A stretch of DNA of 54,925 nt from Clostridia bacterium. Its GTDB lineage: Bacteria > Bacillota > Clostridia > Christensenellales > CAG-138. The position numbers and the translations under genes are program-made. Shown here piece after piece: positions 39,947 to 48,275 of this stretch. Under the pieces are notes generated by a model. The model was not told where the DNA came from. It saw only the letters and a list, made by a program, of their open reading frames with translations, and made no database searches. Location: NCBI GenBank assembly GCA_017619735.1, contig JAFZRT010000002.1:1-54925 (forward strand), read 5' to 3'. Position 1 is the first letter of the stretch. Each line of letters opens with the position of its first letter.

Positions 39947-41059
39947 TCATTCCTCTGCCTTTTCTTCCGCGGCGTCTTCGACGGCTTCCGCGGCTTCATC
40001 GACCGCTTCCGCGGCTTCATCGACGGCCTCCTCGACGGTTTCCGCGGCTTCATCAACGGCTTCCGCGGCGTCCTCGACGGTTTCCGCGGCTTCATCAACG
40101 GCGTCCGCGGTTTCCTCGGCCTTCTCGGGAGCGGGCTCCGCGGCCTTATCGGCGCCGCCGTCGTTCATGTACGCGTTCTTGCCGTAGTAGACCCTTTCGA
40201 TGGGCATGAGTCTCCGTCCCTTGGCCTTTTCGGCGATGGCGCGGATGACGAGGAATGCTATCGCAAACACCACGAGCGCTGCGGAGAGCACCTGCGATAC
40301 GCGGAAGCGGCCCCACATGAGACTGTCCGTACGCAGCTCCTCCACAAAGGCGCGCTCGAAGCCGTACATTATGAGATACGCGAATGTCGTGCCGCCGCGG
40401 CGCTTCGCCGCCTTCCTGATGATGAACCACAGCACGATGAACATGAGCAGGCACCAGCAGGATTCATAGAAGAACGTGGCGTAATGGATGTTGCCGAGAT
40501 TCGTCGGCAGATTCGCGCAGCAGGACTCGGTGCATTCGTCGATCTTGACGGCGAGCGGGAAATAGGGCGGGAAGCCCTCCGCTATGACGCCGCCGTATGC
40601 CTCCTGATTGAAGAAATTGCCCCAGCGGCCGATGGCCTGCGCGAGCGCGACAGTGGGCATGACCATATCGGTTATGGAGAGGAAGTGCATCCTCTTCGCG
40701 AGGGCGTATATCAGCATGCCGATAACGCCGCCCAGTATCGCGCCGTAAATGGCGAGGCCGCCGTCGCGGAAATTGAGTATGCCGAGCAGTATCTCGCCCG
40801 TGCTCATGCCGGGCCTTACGAATACGTCGAGCGCGAACACGACGTAGTACAGTCTTGCGAATATCGCGCCGAGGGGCACGATGATGAGGCATAGATCCAC
40901 GACGCAGTCCTTATGGAACCTGCGGCGCTTCGCCTCATGGGAACAGAGCAGATACGCGAGTATTATGCCCAGTACTATCAGCGCTCCGTACCAATAGATC
41001 TTCAGCCAGTCGAGGCCGAACTTGGAGCCGTCGATGAGTATCTTCGAAGGATTCTTCAT
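39947..41059 (-). CDS. lgt: Prolipoprotein diacylglyceryl transferase with heptad-repeat tail
   Basis: A 370-residue Lgt. Seven membrane helices occupy about residues 15-280. Family motifs: FRDGGLAIYGAILGG (near 95-110), GRWGNFFNQEAYGG (near 143-156, the Lgt signature) and YGFERAFVEELRTDSL (near 235-250). It transfers diacylglycerol to lipobox cysteines. After the last helix comes a tail of about 65 residues rich in Ala, Glu, Asp and Val, made of seven-residue units such as AVDEAAE and TVEDAAE, absent from standard Lgt. The ATG at 41059 has GGGAG 8 bases upstream. Confidence 0.94.
   Translation of the reverse strand: MKNPSKILIDGSKFGLDWLKIYWYGALIVLGIILAYLLCSHEAKRRRFHKDCVVDLCLIIVPLGAIFARLYYVVFALDVFVRPGMSTGEILLGILNFRDGGLAIYGAILGGVIGMLIYALAKRMHFLSITDMVMPTVALAQAIGRWGNFFNQEAYGGVIAEGFPPYFPLAVKIDECTESCCANLPTNLGNIHYATFFYESCWCLLMFIVLWFIIRKAAKRRGGTTFAYLIMYGFERAFVEELRTDSLMWGRFRVSQVLSAALVVFAIAFLVIRAIAEKAKGRRLMPIERVYYGKNAYMNDGGADKAAEPAPEKAEETADAVDEAAETVEDAAEAVDEAAETVEEAVDEAAEAVDEAAEAVEDAAEEKAEE
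39965..40120 (-). repeat. 21-base tandem repeats in the lgt 3' end
   Basis: About seven imperfect units of 21 bases (plus-strand form GACGGCTTCCGCGGCTTCATC), each encoding one heptad of the acidic tail. One unit is shortened to 12 bases without loss of frame. Confidence 0.85.
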
Positions 41060-41094
41060 TGTGTTTCTCCCAACAGGTGTTTCGGTTCGTTTCC

Positions 41095-41136
41095 AAAAAT
41101 GCCGCCCCACGCGCTTTGAACAGCGAATGGGGCAGC
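41095..41136 (-). terminator. Terminator between the DUF1292 gene and lgt
   Basis: Arms near 41101-41115 and 41122-41136 (GCCCCA with TGGGGC, and CGCT with AGCG), followed by five T on the minus strand (41095-41099). Confidence 0.8.
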
Positions 41137-41141
41137 CGATA

Positions 41142-41384
41142 TCATTCTTCCAAGCCGCGGAGGAAAATACCGAACACCGCGTCCAGTATCTCTCCGTCGT
41201 CGAATCCGGAAAGCTCGCCTTCCTCCGTTTCGCGGAGTATGACGACCTCCGGCTCGGAACTGTCCTCATCGACGGGAAGGAGCACCGCGTAGGTCTGGCC
41301 CTCGTACTGAATCCTGTCGAGAAGCTCGTACTCTATCTCGTTGCCCTCCTCGTCGGTCAGGAGCATGAATTCGTTGTCGTTCAT
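41142..41384 (-). CDS. DUF1292 family protein
   Basis: An 80-residue acidic protein of the DUF1292 family (YrzB-like): FMLLTDEEGNEIEYELLDRI, then YAVLLPVDEDS and VILRETEEGEL. Widespread in Firmicutes, function unknown. It follows the aldolase gene by 14 bases and is probably co-transcribed with it. The ribosome binding site is modest. Confidence 0.9.
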   Translation of the reverse strand: MNDNEFMLLTDEEGNEIEYELLDRIQYEGQTYAVLLPVDEDSSEPEVVILRETEEGELSGFDDGEILDAVFGIFLRGLEE

Positions 41385-41398
41385 ATCGCCTTGGTGGA

Positions 41399-42364
41399 TC
41401 AGGCCTTGCCGTCGCAGCCGAGGACGTCGACGATCTTGTGCTTTACGAGCTCCTTGATGGCGGCGCGGGCGGGCTTGAGGTACTGACGGGGATCGAAATG
41501 ATCGGGATGCTCCGCGAAATACTTGCGGATGTTGGCGGTCATCGCGAGCCTCAGGTCGGAGTCGATGTTGATCTTGCAGACGGACATGGAAGCGGCCTTC
41601 CTGAGCTGCTCCTCGGGGATGCCGACCGCGTCGGGCATGTTGCCGCCGTTCTCGTTGATCATCTTGACGAACTCCTGCGGTACGGAGGAGGAGCCGTGAA
41701 GAACGATCGGGAAGCCGGGCAGGCGCTTCTGGACCTCTTCCAGTACGTCGAAGCGGAGGGGCGGCGGTACGAGGATGCCCTGCTCATTCCTGGTGCACTG
41801 CGCGGCGGTGAACTTGTACGCGCCGTGGCTGGTGCCGATGGCGATAGCGAGGGAGTCGCAGCCCGTCTTCTGGACGAACTCCTCGACCTCTTCGGGCCTG
41901 GTGTAGGAGGAATCCTCCGCCTTGACCTTGACCTCGTCCTCTACGCCGGCGAGGGTGCCGAGCTCGGCCTCTACGACTACGCCGTGATCGTGGGCGTACT
42001 CGACGACCTTGCGGGTGATCTCGATATTCTCATTAAAGGGTTTGCCGGAGGCATCGATCATGACGGATGTGAAGCCGCCGTCGATGCAGCTCTTGCAGAT
42101 ATCGAACGAATCGCCGTGGTCGAGATGCAGGACTATGGGCAGACCGGTCTCGATGACGGCCGCCTCGACCAGCTTGATAAGATAGGTATGATTGGCGTAT
42201 GCGCGGGCGCCCTTCGAAACCTGCAGTATGAGCGGAGCGTTGAGCTCGGCCGCGGCTTCGGTTATGCCCTGGACGATCTCCATGTTGTTCACGTTGAATG
42301 CGCCGATGGCGTAGCCGCCGTCGTATGCCTTTTTGAACATCTCAGTGCTTGTGACAAGAGCCAT
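41399..42364 (-). CDS. fba: Class II fructose-bisphosphate aldolase
   Basis: A 321-residue zinc aldolase of glycolysis and gluconeogenesis. Seen: HLDHGDSFDICKSCIDGGFTS split over residues 79-99 (zinc His and catalytic Asp), AELGTLAGVED (near 132), GTSHGAYK (near 176) and VLHGSSSVPQE (near 224). It splits fructose 1,6-bisphosphate into dihydroxyacetone phosphate and glyceraldehyde 3-phosphate. GGAGG precedes the ATG. Confidence 0.96.
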   Translation of the reverse strand: MALVTSTEMFKKAYDGGYAIGAFNVNNMEIVQGITEAAAELNAPLILQVSKGARAYANHTYLIKLVEAAVIETGLPIVLHLDHGDSFDICKSCIDGGFTSVMIDASGKPFNENIEITRKVVEYAHDHGVVVEAELGTLAGVEDEVKVKAEDSSYTRPEEVEEFVQKTGCDSLAIAIGTSHGAYKFTAAQCTRNEQGILVPPPLRFDVLEEVQKRLPGFPIVLHGSSSVPQEFVKMINENGGNMPDAVGIPEEQLRKAASMSVCKINIDSDLRLAMTANIRKYFAEHPDHFDPRQYLKPARAAIKELVKHKIVDVLGCDGKA

Positions 42365-42416
42365 TTGATCATTCCTCCGTTACGTTATTATTTGTTGCGG
42401 GTGCTTTCCCTTTTCC

Positions 42417-42445
42417 ATTATAACCCCTATCCTTCCATAAAGCAA
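42417..42445 (-). promoter_or_regulatory. Promoter of fba
   Basis: -35 TTGCTT (42440-42445), 17-base spacer, -10 TATAAT (42417-42422) on the minus strand. The leader is about 46 bases. Confidence 0.72.
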
Positions 42446-42460
42446 CCGCAAAAAAGAAAT

Positions 42461-42502
42461 AAAAAAAGAGGGGCTTGGGCGCATTCACATAAGGATACGC
42501 CC
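42461..42502 (-). terminator. Terminator after the 215-residue protein gene
   Basis: Arms GGGCGCAT (42477-42484) and ATACGCCC (42495-42502), then a spacer and seven T on the minus strand (42461-42467). Confidence 0.75.
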
Positions 42503-42531
42503 TTCCCTCCGTACTGTCATTGCCGTTCGTC

Positions 42532-43179
42532 TCAGTAACCGAAGAACTTCCTCAGCCCGTCGAGCTTCAGAAGGTCCTCCGCTTCGAAGCCGTAATGCCT
42601 CGCCGACGAAAGGCCGACCACCCTGCCGAGGAACTCCCCGTACGGGAGATCATGCCACTTCTCCGGTATGGGCGTTCTTATCGTGCCGCCGTCGTTGTGG
42701 CCGCCGCCCCACCACCAGGATTCGTCGAGCTCTGCCTGATAGGTGCCGTCGCTCATTTTCCTGAACTGATAATACGTGCACCACTCGTTCATGCCCTCCG
42801 GGGTCTTAGGCCCCTCGTAATGCGGCGCGGAGTGCTTCTTTTCCGAATAACCGGGTTCCCCCTTTTTCGCCCAAACTCGGTACACGACGAACGTCTCGTT
42901 CGTCTCCTGCGGGACGCCGGTCAGAGTCCAGTCGCCGTTCGCGAAAATGCTCTGCTTTTTTCCGGGTACCCGGTATTCGTCCTTCATGATGGCCGCTATG
43001 CCTTTTATCGGGCCCTTACGGCTGACGTCCTTATCGAGGCCGACTGCCTTCAGCGCCTCCTTCTGCTCCTCGGTCAGCCAGCGATCCGCGTTGTATCTGC
43101 AGCTGCCGTCGCTGAACACGTAATACCAGCCGACGTCGTCGCCGCGGAAGTTCAGTATGTATTCATCCGTAATGCGCAT
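42532..43179 (-). CDS. Unrecognised 215-residue soluble protein
   Basis: Begins MRITDEYILNFRGDDVGWYYVF. Rich in aromatic residues, with WWWGGGHNDGGTIRTP near residues 160-175 and no signal peptide or membrane helix. No family recognised. The start at 43179 has GGGGAAAAGG upstream; the longer open frame runs back into the preceding gene and is not used. It follows the membrane protein gene by 11 bases, so the two are likely co-expressed. Confidence 0.65.
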   Translation of the reverse strand: MRITDEYILNFRGDDVGWYYVFSDGSCRYNADRWLTEEQKEALKAVGLDKDVSRKGPIKGIAAIMKDEYRVPGKKQSIFANGDWTLTGVPQETNETFVVYRVWAKKGEPGYSEKKHSAPHYEGPKTPEGMNEWCTYYQFRKMSDGTYQAELDESWWWGGGHNDGGTIRTPIPEKWHDLPYGEFLGRVVGLSSARHYGFEAEDLLKLDGLRKFFGY

Positions 43180-43190
43180 ATCCTTTTCCC

Positions 43191-43763
43191 CTATACCGCC
43201 CACAAAATGAGCGCTATCAGCGCGCCGGCCGCCGCCATAGCGCCGCAGCTCAGCGGCCATTTTCCGTCCTTGTTGAAGCCGTAGAAATCATCCCAGCGTC
43301 GCTCCTCCGGCGCGAACACCACCTTGCGGCAGTAGAGCAGCCCGTACAGCACGACGGGCAGCGCGCCGATCGCGATGTAAGCCGCGGGCATGCGCGTCTT
43401 TTCGAAGAACACGAACGATACTATCGCCAGGAGCGGGCATATGAGGTGCAGGAAGAGCTGTTCCTTCGTCAGGAGCAGCTTCCATTCATGCGAAGCCGGC
43501 CCGAGGAACAGGAGCACTGTCATCATTGTGACCGTCACCGCGCAGGTGCCCGCGTACTTGAGCACGACCGTCCACATGGGCAGCGCGCCCTTTATCGCCC
43601 AGAGCAGTATCACCGCCGCGGACGCAGCCGCGCAGAGCAGGTTGGACAGCGTGGTGAAATAGCGGAACTGTCTGGACGGCGGCTTGGTCTTGACGAGGCC
43701 CCCTATCACGCACACTATGTTGACCGCGATTATCGCGGCGTTCATTATTATCGACGCCGTCAC
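43191..43763 (-). CDS. Membrane protein resembling FAR-17a/AIG1 (Pr6Pr) family
   Basis: A 190-residue protein with about six membrane helices. FRYFTTLSNLL (near 33-43) and HLICPLLAI (near 106-114) resemble the conserved Thr and His regions of the FAR-17a/AIG1 membrane hydrolases and bacterial Pr6Pr proteins. The C-terminal DFYGFNKDGKWP also fits that group. The match is by eye. GTG start at 43763 with AAAGGAG 9 bases upstream. The promoter lies at 43815-43843. Substrate unknown. Confidence 0.6.
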   Translation of the reverse strand: MTASIIMNAAIIAVNIVCVIGGLVKTKPPSRQFRYFTTLSNLLCAAASAAVILLWAIKGALPMWTVVLKYAGTCAVTVTMMTVLLFLGPASHEWKLLLTKEQLFLHLICPLLAIVSFVFFEKTRMPAAYIAIGALPVVLYGLLYCRKVVFAPEERRWDDFYGFNKDGKWPLSCGAMAAAGALIALILWAV

Positions 43764-43814
43764 TTTGTTTCGCTCCTTTCGGCCGGGGCCTGCGCCCCTT
43801 TTCTCTCAATACAG

Positions 43815-43843
43815 ATTATAGTTGCGTCTGCCGATCATTTCAA
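43815..43843 (-). promoter_or_regulatory. Promoter of the membrane-protein pair
   Basis: -35 TTGAAA (43838-43843), 17-base spacer, -10 TATAAT (43815-43820) on the minus strand. Confidence 0.82.
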
Positions 43844-43870
43844 GGGGGGACAAAGCCCGAAGGCATAGTT

Positions 43871-44899
43871 TCAGATACAGCGCAGCAGCTCGTCTCGCAC
43901 TGCGTCGTATCTCGCGTCGGCTATGCCGAAGTCCATCAGGCGGTAGCTCCACGCGGCGCGGCCTATGCCGTATTTGCGGAAGGCGGCGTTGATCATCCGG
44001 TACCAGATCACCGCGTCCTCCGGATCGGCGCGGTCGATTACGCCGTATTCGCCGCAGTATAGCGGCACTCCGGCGTTCTCCGCCGCGGAGACGGCCTCCG
44101 CCATGAAGTCCTCGAAATACTTCTCCGTGAGAACGGTCTCGGGCGGGTATTCGCCCAGCCGGGAGCAGTCGCCCGGGAGATAGCGTTTGCTCGCCCTGTC
44201 GAGCTCCGCGAATGTCGCCGTGACGGGGATCCTGAACGATCTGTCCATGGTGTCCATCCAATGCGCGCCCTGATGAGTGAATATCAGCGGCTCGTAGCAG
44301 TGGAAATTGTACACTATATGCTCGTCGACGGGGACTCTTATGTCCTTCACCGCCGCGGCGCTGTTGTGCCAGTAGCCGCCGACGAGTATCGTGACGTTCT
44401 TCGCGGCGGTCCGTATGCGGCGTATGCACTCCGCCGCAGTGCTGTTCCATATGTCGCGGTATTCCTTTTCGGTGACCTCGTTCAGAAGCTCGAACGCGAC
44501 GATATCCGCGTCGCCGCCGAAGTGGAGGGCGATGTTCTCCCACAGGCGGTAAAAGCGCTCCCTGTACGCCTCGTTCTCGAAGAAGCCGGCCTCGCCCTCG
44601 TTCGCGTCGAAGGAGAAGCCCGCGGTCTTGTGCAGGTCGAGCACCATGTTGAGCCCGTTGGCGCGGCAGACGGCTATGGTCCTTTTCAGGCGATCGTAAC
44701 CGCTTTTGCGGTAAGCGCCGCGCTCGTCCTCAAGCAGCTCGTAATCGACGGGGACGCGCACGTGGTCCGCTCCCCAGCCCTTTATCACGGCGAAGTCCTC
44801 GTCCCGTATAAAGGTATCGTAATGCTCCTCGGTATGCACGCACTGGGAATACCAGCCGCCGAGGTCGACGCCCTTCTGAAAGCCGTGCCAGATCTTCAT
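43871..44899 (-). CDS. Glycoside hydrolase family 5, intracellular
   Basis: A 342-residue TIM-barrel glycosidase. The acid/base Glu is E141 in FELLNE and the nucleophile is E284 in YCGEYG. GADHVRVPVDYELL (near 44-57) is the typical second-strand motif. There is no signal peptide, so it should act on imported oligosaccharides, likely beta-linked glucosides given the neighbouring cellobiose phosphorylase. GGAGC precedes the ATG. It lies at the end of the lacI-binding-protein-permease unit, after a hairpin. Confidence 0.88.
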   Translation of the reverse strand: MKIWHGFQKGVDLGGWYSQCVHTEEHYDTFIRDEDFAVIKGWGADHVRVPVDYELLEDERGAYRKSGYDRLKRTIAVCRANGLNMVLDLHKTAGFSFDANEGEAGFFENEAYRERFYRLWENIALHFGGDADIVAFELLNEVTEKEYRDIWNSTAAECIRRIRTAAKNVTILVGGYWHNSAAAVKDIRVPVDEHIVYNFHCYEPLIFTHQGAHWMDTMDRSFRIPVTATFAELDRASKRYLPGDCSRLGEYPPETVLTEKYFEDFMAEAVSAAENAGVPLYCGEYGVIDRADPEDAVIWYRMINAAFRKYGIGRAAWSYRLMDFGIADARYDAVRDELLRCI

Positions 44900-44930
44900 A
44901 TGTGTTCAGCTCCTGTCCTTTTTTTGAAAT

Positions 44931-44957
44931 AGACCGCTCCCGGTAAAAGAGCGGTCT
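44931..44957 (-). terminator. Intercistronic hairpin before the GH5 gene
   Basis: Nine-base arms AGACCGCTC/GAGCGGTCT without a T-run on the minus strand. It probably protects or attenuates the transcript rather than ending it. Confidence 0.5.
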
Positions 44958-44984
44958 TAAGGAGGTAATGGATGAAAAAGTTCA

Positions 44985-45842
44985 TCATCCTTTGACGCTT
45001 CCTGCGGTAACGCCTTTGATTATCGACTTCGACAGTATGATGTATGTGATCATGACCGGCAGTATCGCCAGCAGTATGAACATGTACACCTTGCCCATGT
45101 CGAACTTCGAGTAATCGGCGCTCCTGAGCTGCGCGATCATAATGGGGACGGTCTTGAGCTCCGCCTTGTCGAGCAGCAGTGCGGGGATAAAGTAGTTGTT
45201 CCACGAGCTGACGAAGGAGAATATCATCTGTACCGCGATGGCGGGCTTCAGCATCGGGAGCACTATCGTATTGAATGTACGGAACTCGCTCGAGCCGTCG
45301 ACGCGCGCGGCGTCGATGACGTCCAGCGGCAGCACGCTCTCCATGTACTGCTTCATATAGAAGAACACGACGGGAGCGGCTATTCCGGGGATTATCAGAG
45401 GGATGTAGTTGTTGGTGAGGTTGAACTTGTTCATGAGCTGAACGAAGCCCAGAGCCGACACCTGCGCGGGGATCATCATTATCGCCATGATGAAGGTGAA
45501 TATCAGGTTCTTGCCCTTGAAATCGTAAACGTGCACGCCGTAAGCGGTGAGCGCCGAGAAATACGTCGTGAGCACCGCGGTCGAGAGCGCGATTATGAGA
45601 CTGTTGAGCATGCCGCGCGGGATGTTGATGGACGCGTCGTTCCACGCGTTTTTGAGGTTCGTGAAGAAGTTGCCGCTGGGTATCAGCGTGAAGCCCTTCG
45701 CGAGCTCAGCGTTGGAGCGCGAGGCGTTGACCACCATGAGGTAGAAGAAGAACAGGCACAGCGCGCTTAAGATAATGAGTATCGCGTATACAACGATACG
45801 GAGCAGCAGGAGCTTTATCCGGCCTTTTGTGTTTTCACTCAT
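44985..45842 (-). CDS. Sugar ABC transporter permease (MalG type)
   Basis: A 285-residue inner subunit with six membrane helices. The EAA loop is DAARVDGSSEFRTFNTIVLP (near 186-205), which contacts the ATPase. It completes a CUT1-family importer with the preceding permease and the binding protein. The ATG overlaps the upstream permease stop as ATGA. Confidence 0.93.
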   Translation of the reverse strand: MSENTKGRIKLLLLRIVVYAILIILSALCLFFFYLMVVNASRSNAELAKGFTLIPSGNFFTNLKNAWNDASINIPRGMLNSLIIALSTAVLTTYFSALTAYGVHVYDFKGKNLIFTFIMAIMMIPAQVSALGFVQLMNKFNLTNNYIPLIIPGIAAPVVFFYMKQYMESVLPLDVIDAARVDGSSEFRTFNTIVLPMLKPAIAVQMIFSFVSSWNNYFIPALLLDKAELKTVPIMIAQLRSADYSKFDMGKVYMFILLAILPVMITYIILSKSIIKGVTAGSVKG

Positions 45843-46837
45843 GCGTTTTCTCCTCTCTGCCTTCTCCTGTGATACTTGGGCGCGCTGCGCTTTTCCTGGT
45901 ACTGCGCGGCAAGCATCTTGTAGACGACGAATCCGAGCACGCCCGTCATTATGAATATGATGACGGAGATAGCGCCGGCTGCGCCGTAGTTTCGGCTCGC
46001 GCCGCTCAGGTACCTGTTGAGATACATGACCAGAGTGCGCGTTGTCTCGTTCGGAAGGCCGTCGCCCTTTGTCAGGACCTGCGGCACGTCGAACATCTGG
46101 ATACCGCCTATCATGGCGGTTATGAAGCAGTAGACGAATATCGGCATCAGCAGCGGCAGAGTGACCTTGAAGAACACCTGCCACGCGTTCGCGCCGTCTA
46201 TGGTGGCGGATTCGAACAGGCTCTGATCGATGCCCATTATGCCCGCCATGAGGACTATCGTGGTATTGCCGAACCACATGATGAAGTTCATGAACGCTAT
46301 CATGCCCCTCACGCTCACGCGGTAGGCGAAGAAATCGAAGGTCTTGTCAATTATCCCCTGATGTTCGAGGAAGAGCTGTATCGGCCCCACCTTGGAGAAC
46401 AGGGTGTAGATCAGCATCGAGAACGCCGCGGCCATTATGAGGTTGGGCATGTAGATGACCGTCTTGAAGAAGCCCTGCCCCTTTATGTTGAGGCGGCCGC
46501 TCGTGAAGAACACGGCGAGCAGCATGGCGATCACGAACTGCGGTATCGCGCCTATTATCCAGAGAATGAACGTGTTGGCGGTGTACTTGAGTATCAGTAT
46601 CGTGCCGTCGCTCTGCGGCGTGAAGAGGGCTTTGTAATTCTCGAGCCCGACGTAATTCGGCCCGACCTGAGTGAGTCCTATGCGGTAATTCTCAAAAAAG
46701 CTGTTGTAGACCGTAAGGAACTGCGGTACGAGCGTGAACAGGATATAGACAATGAAGAACGGGATTATAAAAATGTAGCCCCATTTTGCATAGCTGATCG
46801 ACTTTACGCGACCCTGCATTTCCGGCTGCTTTTTCAC
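45839..46837 (-). CDS. Sugar ABC transporter permease (MalF type)
   Basis: A 332-residue permease with six membrane helices and the EAA loop ESATIDGANAWQVFFKVTLP (near 219-238). The start is GTG at 46837, preceded by GGAGG with 7-8 bases of spacing. It lies downstream of the binding-protein gene after a 10-base-pair hairpin that probably lowers permease expression relative to the binding protein. Confidence 0.93.
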   Translation of the reverse strand: MKKQPEMQGRVKSISYAKWGYIFIIPFFIVYILFTLVPQFLTVYNSFFENYRIGLTQVGPNYVGLENYKALFTPQSDGTILILKYTANTFILWIIGAIPQFVIAMLLAVFFTSGRLNIKGQGFFKTVIYMPNLIMAAAFSMLIYTLFSKVGPIQLFLEHQGIIDKTFDFFAYRVSVRGMIAFMNFIMWFGNTTIVLMAGIMGIDQSLFESATIDGANAWQVFFKVTLPLLMPIFVYCFITAMIGGIQMFDVPQVLTKGDGLPNETTRTLVMYLNRYLSGASRNYGAAGAISVIIFIMTGVLGFVVYKMLAAQYQEKRSAPKYHRRRQRGENA

Positions 46838-46873
46838 CGTTTCTCCTCCCTTCGACAGTTTACCTATAAAATG

Positions 46874-46900
46874 CTGCGGCAGGACGCAGCCCTGCCGCAG
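46874..46900 (-). terminator. Attenuating hairpin after the binding-protein gene
   Basis: Perfect arms CTGCGGCAGG (46874-46883) and CCTGCCGCAG (46891-46900), loop of 7. The T-stretch after it is weak (CATTTTATAGG). Confidence 0.65.
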
Positions 46901-46912
46901 CGGACATGAAGA

Positions 46913-48208
46913 TTACGCCTCGGGTACAATGATGTTGTTGTACTGCTCTTTGACGTAATTGTAGAAGTTCTTCATCGCGGTCTCCTTATCGACGGAGCCC
47001 TTGAAGTACTCCTGCAGCTTGTTCTGCAGGCCCTCGTTGAGGATCTGGTCATAGTTGGTGTGGTTCTCCCACTTGATGTCCTTGGCCAGCTCGTAGAAGA
47101 CGGCGATATCGTTCTGACCGTCGAGGATGTTGGTGTTGCCGTAGTTGGGATCCTCGGCGAACTCCTTGACGACGTCGGTGTTGTTGACGTACTGGTTGTC
47201 GTCCTTGACCATGCTCTTAAGAACGTCGGTGTTGACGGTGAAGGTCTCGAAGATGTCCTTCAGCATCTCGGTATTGTCGGAACCGGTAGCGGCGAGCAGC
47301 CAGGTGCCGCCCCAGAAGTAAGCCTGGGGACCCTTGACGATGCACCAATCGCCTACGCAGCCGTCATTGGGATCCATCGCGTTGTTCATGCAGAAGTTGT
47401 AGTACCAGGCGGGTCCGAAGAAGCACATGGTCTTACCGGTGGCGAACATCTCGTTGGTCTTCTCCTGATCCCATACGCCGGCGGTCAGGGTGTAGCCGTT
47501 CTGGACGTACTTCTCGGTCTGCTCGATCCAAGCGGTGATCTGATCGTCGAACTGGAGATTGTTGTTCTCATCGACCCAGGGCTTGGTGCAGTTGTTGGAG
47601 AAGGCGCGGAAGGTCTCGGCGAAGGAAGCGGTCATGTAGTAGCCCTTTTCCTTGGCCTGAGCGGCGACGGCGTCGAACTTCTCCCAGCTGTCGATAGCGG
47701 CCTGGACTTCCTCGGGAACGTCGGTGCCGAGAACGTCCTTAGCTATGCTCTTGCGGTAGATGACCGCGGCGGGGCAGCACTGGAAGGAAACGCCCTTGCA
47801 GACGCCCTTGGAGTCGGAAGCGGCCTTGATGGTGTACTCGTACTGGGTGGAGGCGTTCTTGAAGCCGAAGCTCGTAACGTCCATGGTGTAGTCGGACTCT
47901 ACGTACTTGCCGATATAGTCCGCCTCGGCGAGGAACATGTCGATCTTGTCATCGGCAGCGGCGTTGGCCTGATTGAGGAGAGCCTCGTCAAGCTTCTGCT
48001 GATAAACGCCGTTGTCGCTGGGGTTGATGATCCAGTTTACCGTGACGCCTTCGGGTACCTTGTAGTACTTCTCGAAGAAGCCCTTGAACTCCTCGTTCCA
48101 GGCATAGATGTTGAACACCTTGCCCTGCTCAGCGGGCTTGGGCTTCTGGCAGGCAACGATGCTGACGAGCATCAGAGCCACGATCAGGATGGTGAACAGT
48201 TTTTTCAT
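46913..48208 (-). CDS. Sugar-binding lipoprotein of the ABC importer
   Basis: A 431-residue extracellular solute-binding protein (family 1 type). The N-terminus MKKLFTILIVALMLVSIVAC carries a lipobox with Cys20. The first domain starts VFNIYAWNEEFKGFFEKYY. Late motifs such as FFGPAWYYNF and GGTWLLAATG are typical of CUT1 binding proteins. It presents an oligosaccharide, probably a beta-glucan fragment, to the permeases. AAAGGAG precedes the ATG. Confidence 0.92.
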   Translation of the reverse strand: MKKLFTILIVALMLVSIVACQKPKPAEQGKVFNIYAWNEEFKGFFEKYYKVPEGVTVNWIINPSDNGVYQQKLDEALLNQANAAADDKIDMFLAEADYIGKYVESDYTMDVTSFGFKNASTQYEYTIKAASDSKGVCKGVSFQCCPAAVIYRKSIAKDVLGTDVPEEVQAAIDSWEKFDAVAAQAKEKGYYMTASFAETFRAFSNNCTKPWVDENNNLQFDDQITAWIEQTEKYVQNGYTLTAGVWDQEKTNEMFATGKTMCFFGPAWYYNFCMNNAMDPNDGCVGDWCIVKGPQAYFWGGTWLLAATGSDNTEMLKDIFETFTVNTDVLKSMVKDDNQYVNNTDVVKEFAEDPNYGNTNILDGQNDIAVFYELAKDIKWENHTNYDQILNEGLQNKLQEYFKGSVDKETAMKNFYNYVKEQYNNIIVPEA

Positions 48209-48257
48209 GTTTTGCTCCTTTTATTATGGGACCGGCGGGCCCCTTATTCATATTATC

Positions 48258-48275
48258 AAAACGCTTTCGCGTTTT
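48258..48275 (-). terminator. Hairpin at the lacI stop codon
   Basis: AAAACGC-GAAA-GCGTTTT on the minus strand, overlapping the lacI stop. A stable GNRA-type loop and short T-run suggest partial termination before the binding-protein gene. Confidence 0.55.

Noticed and set aside
43780..43806. GC-rich hairpin with a T-run on the plus strand
   Set aside because: It would end a plus-strand transcript, but no plus-strand gene is present there; probably chance.
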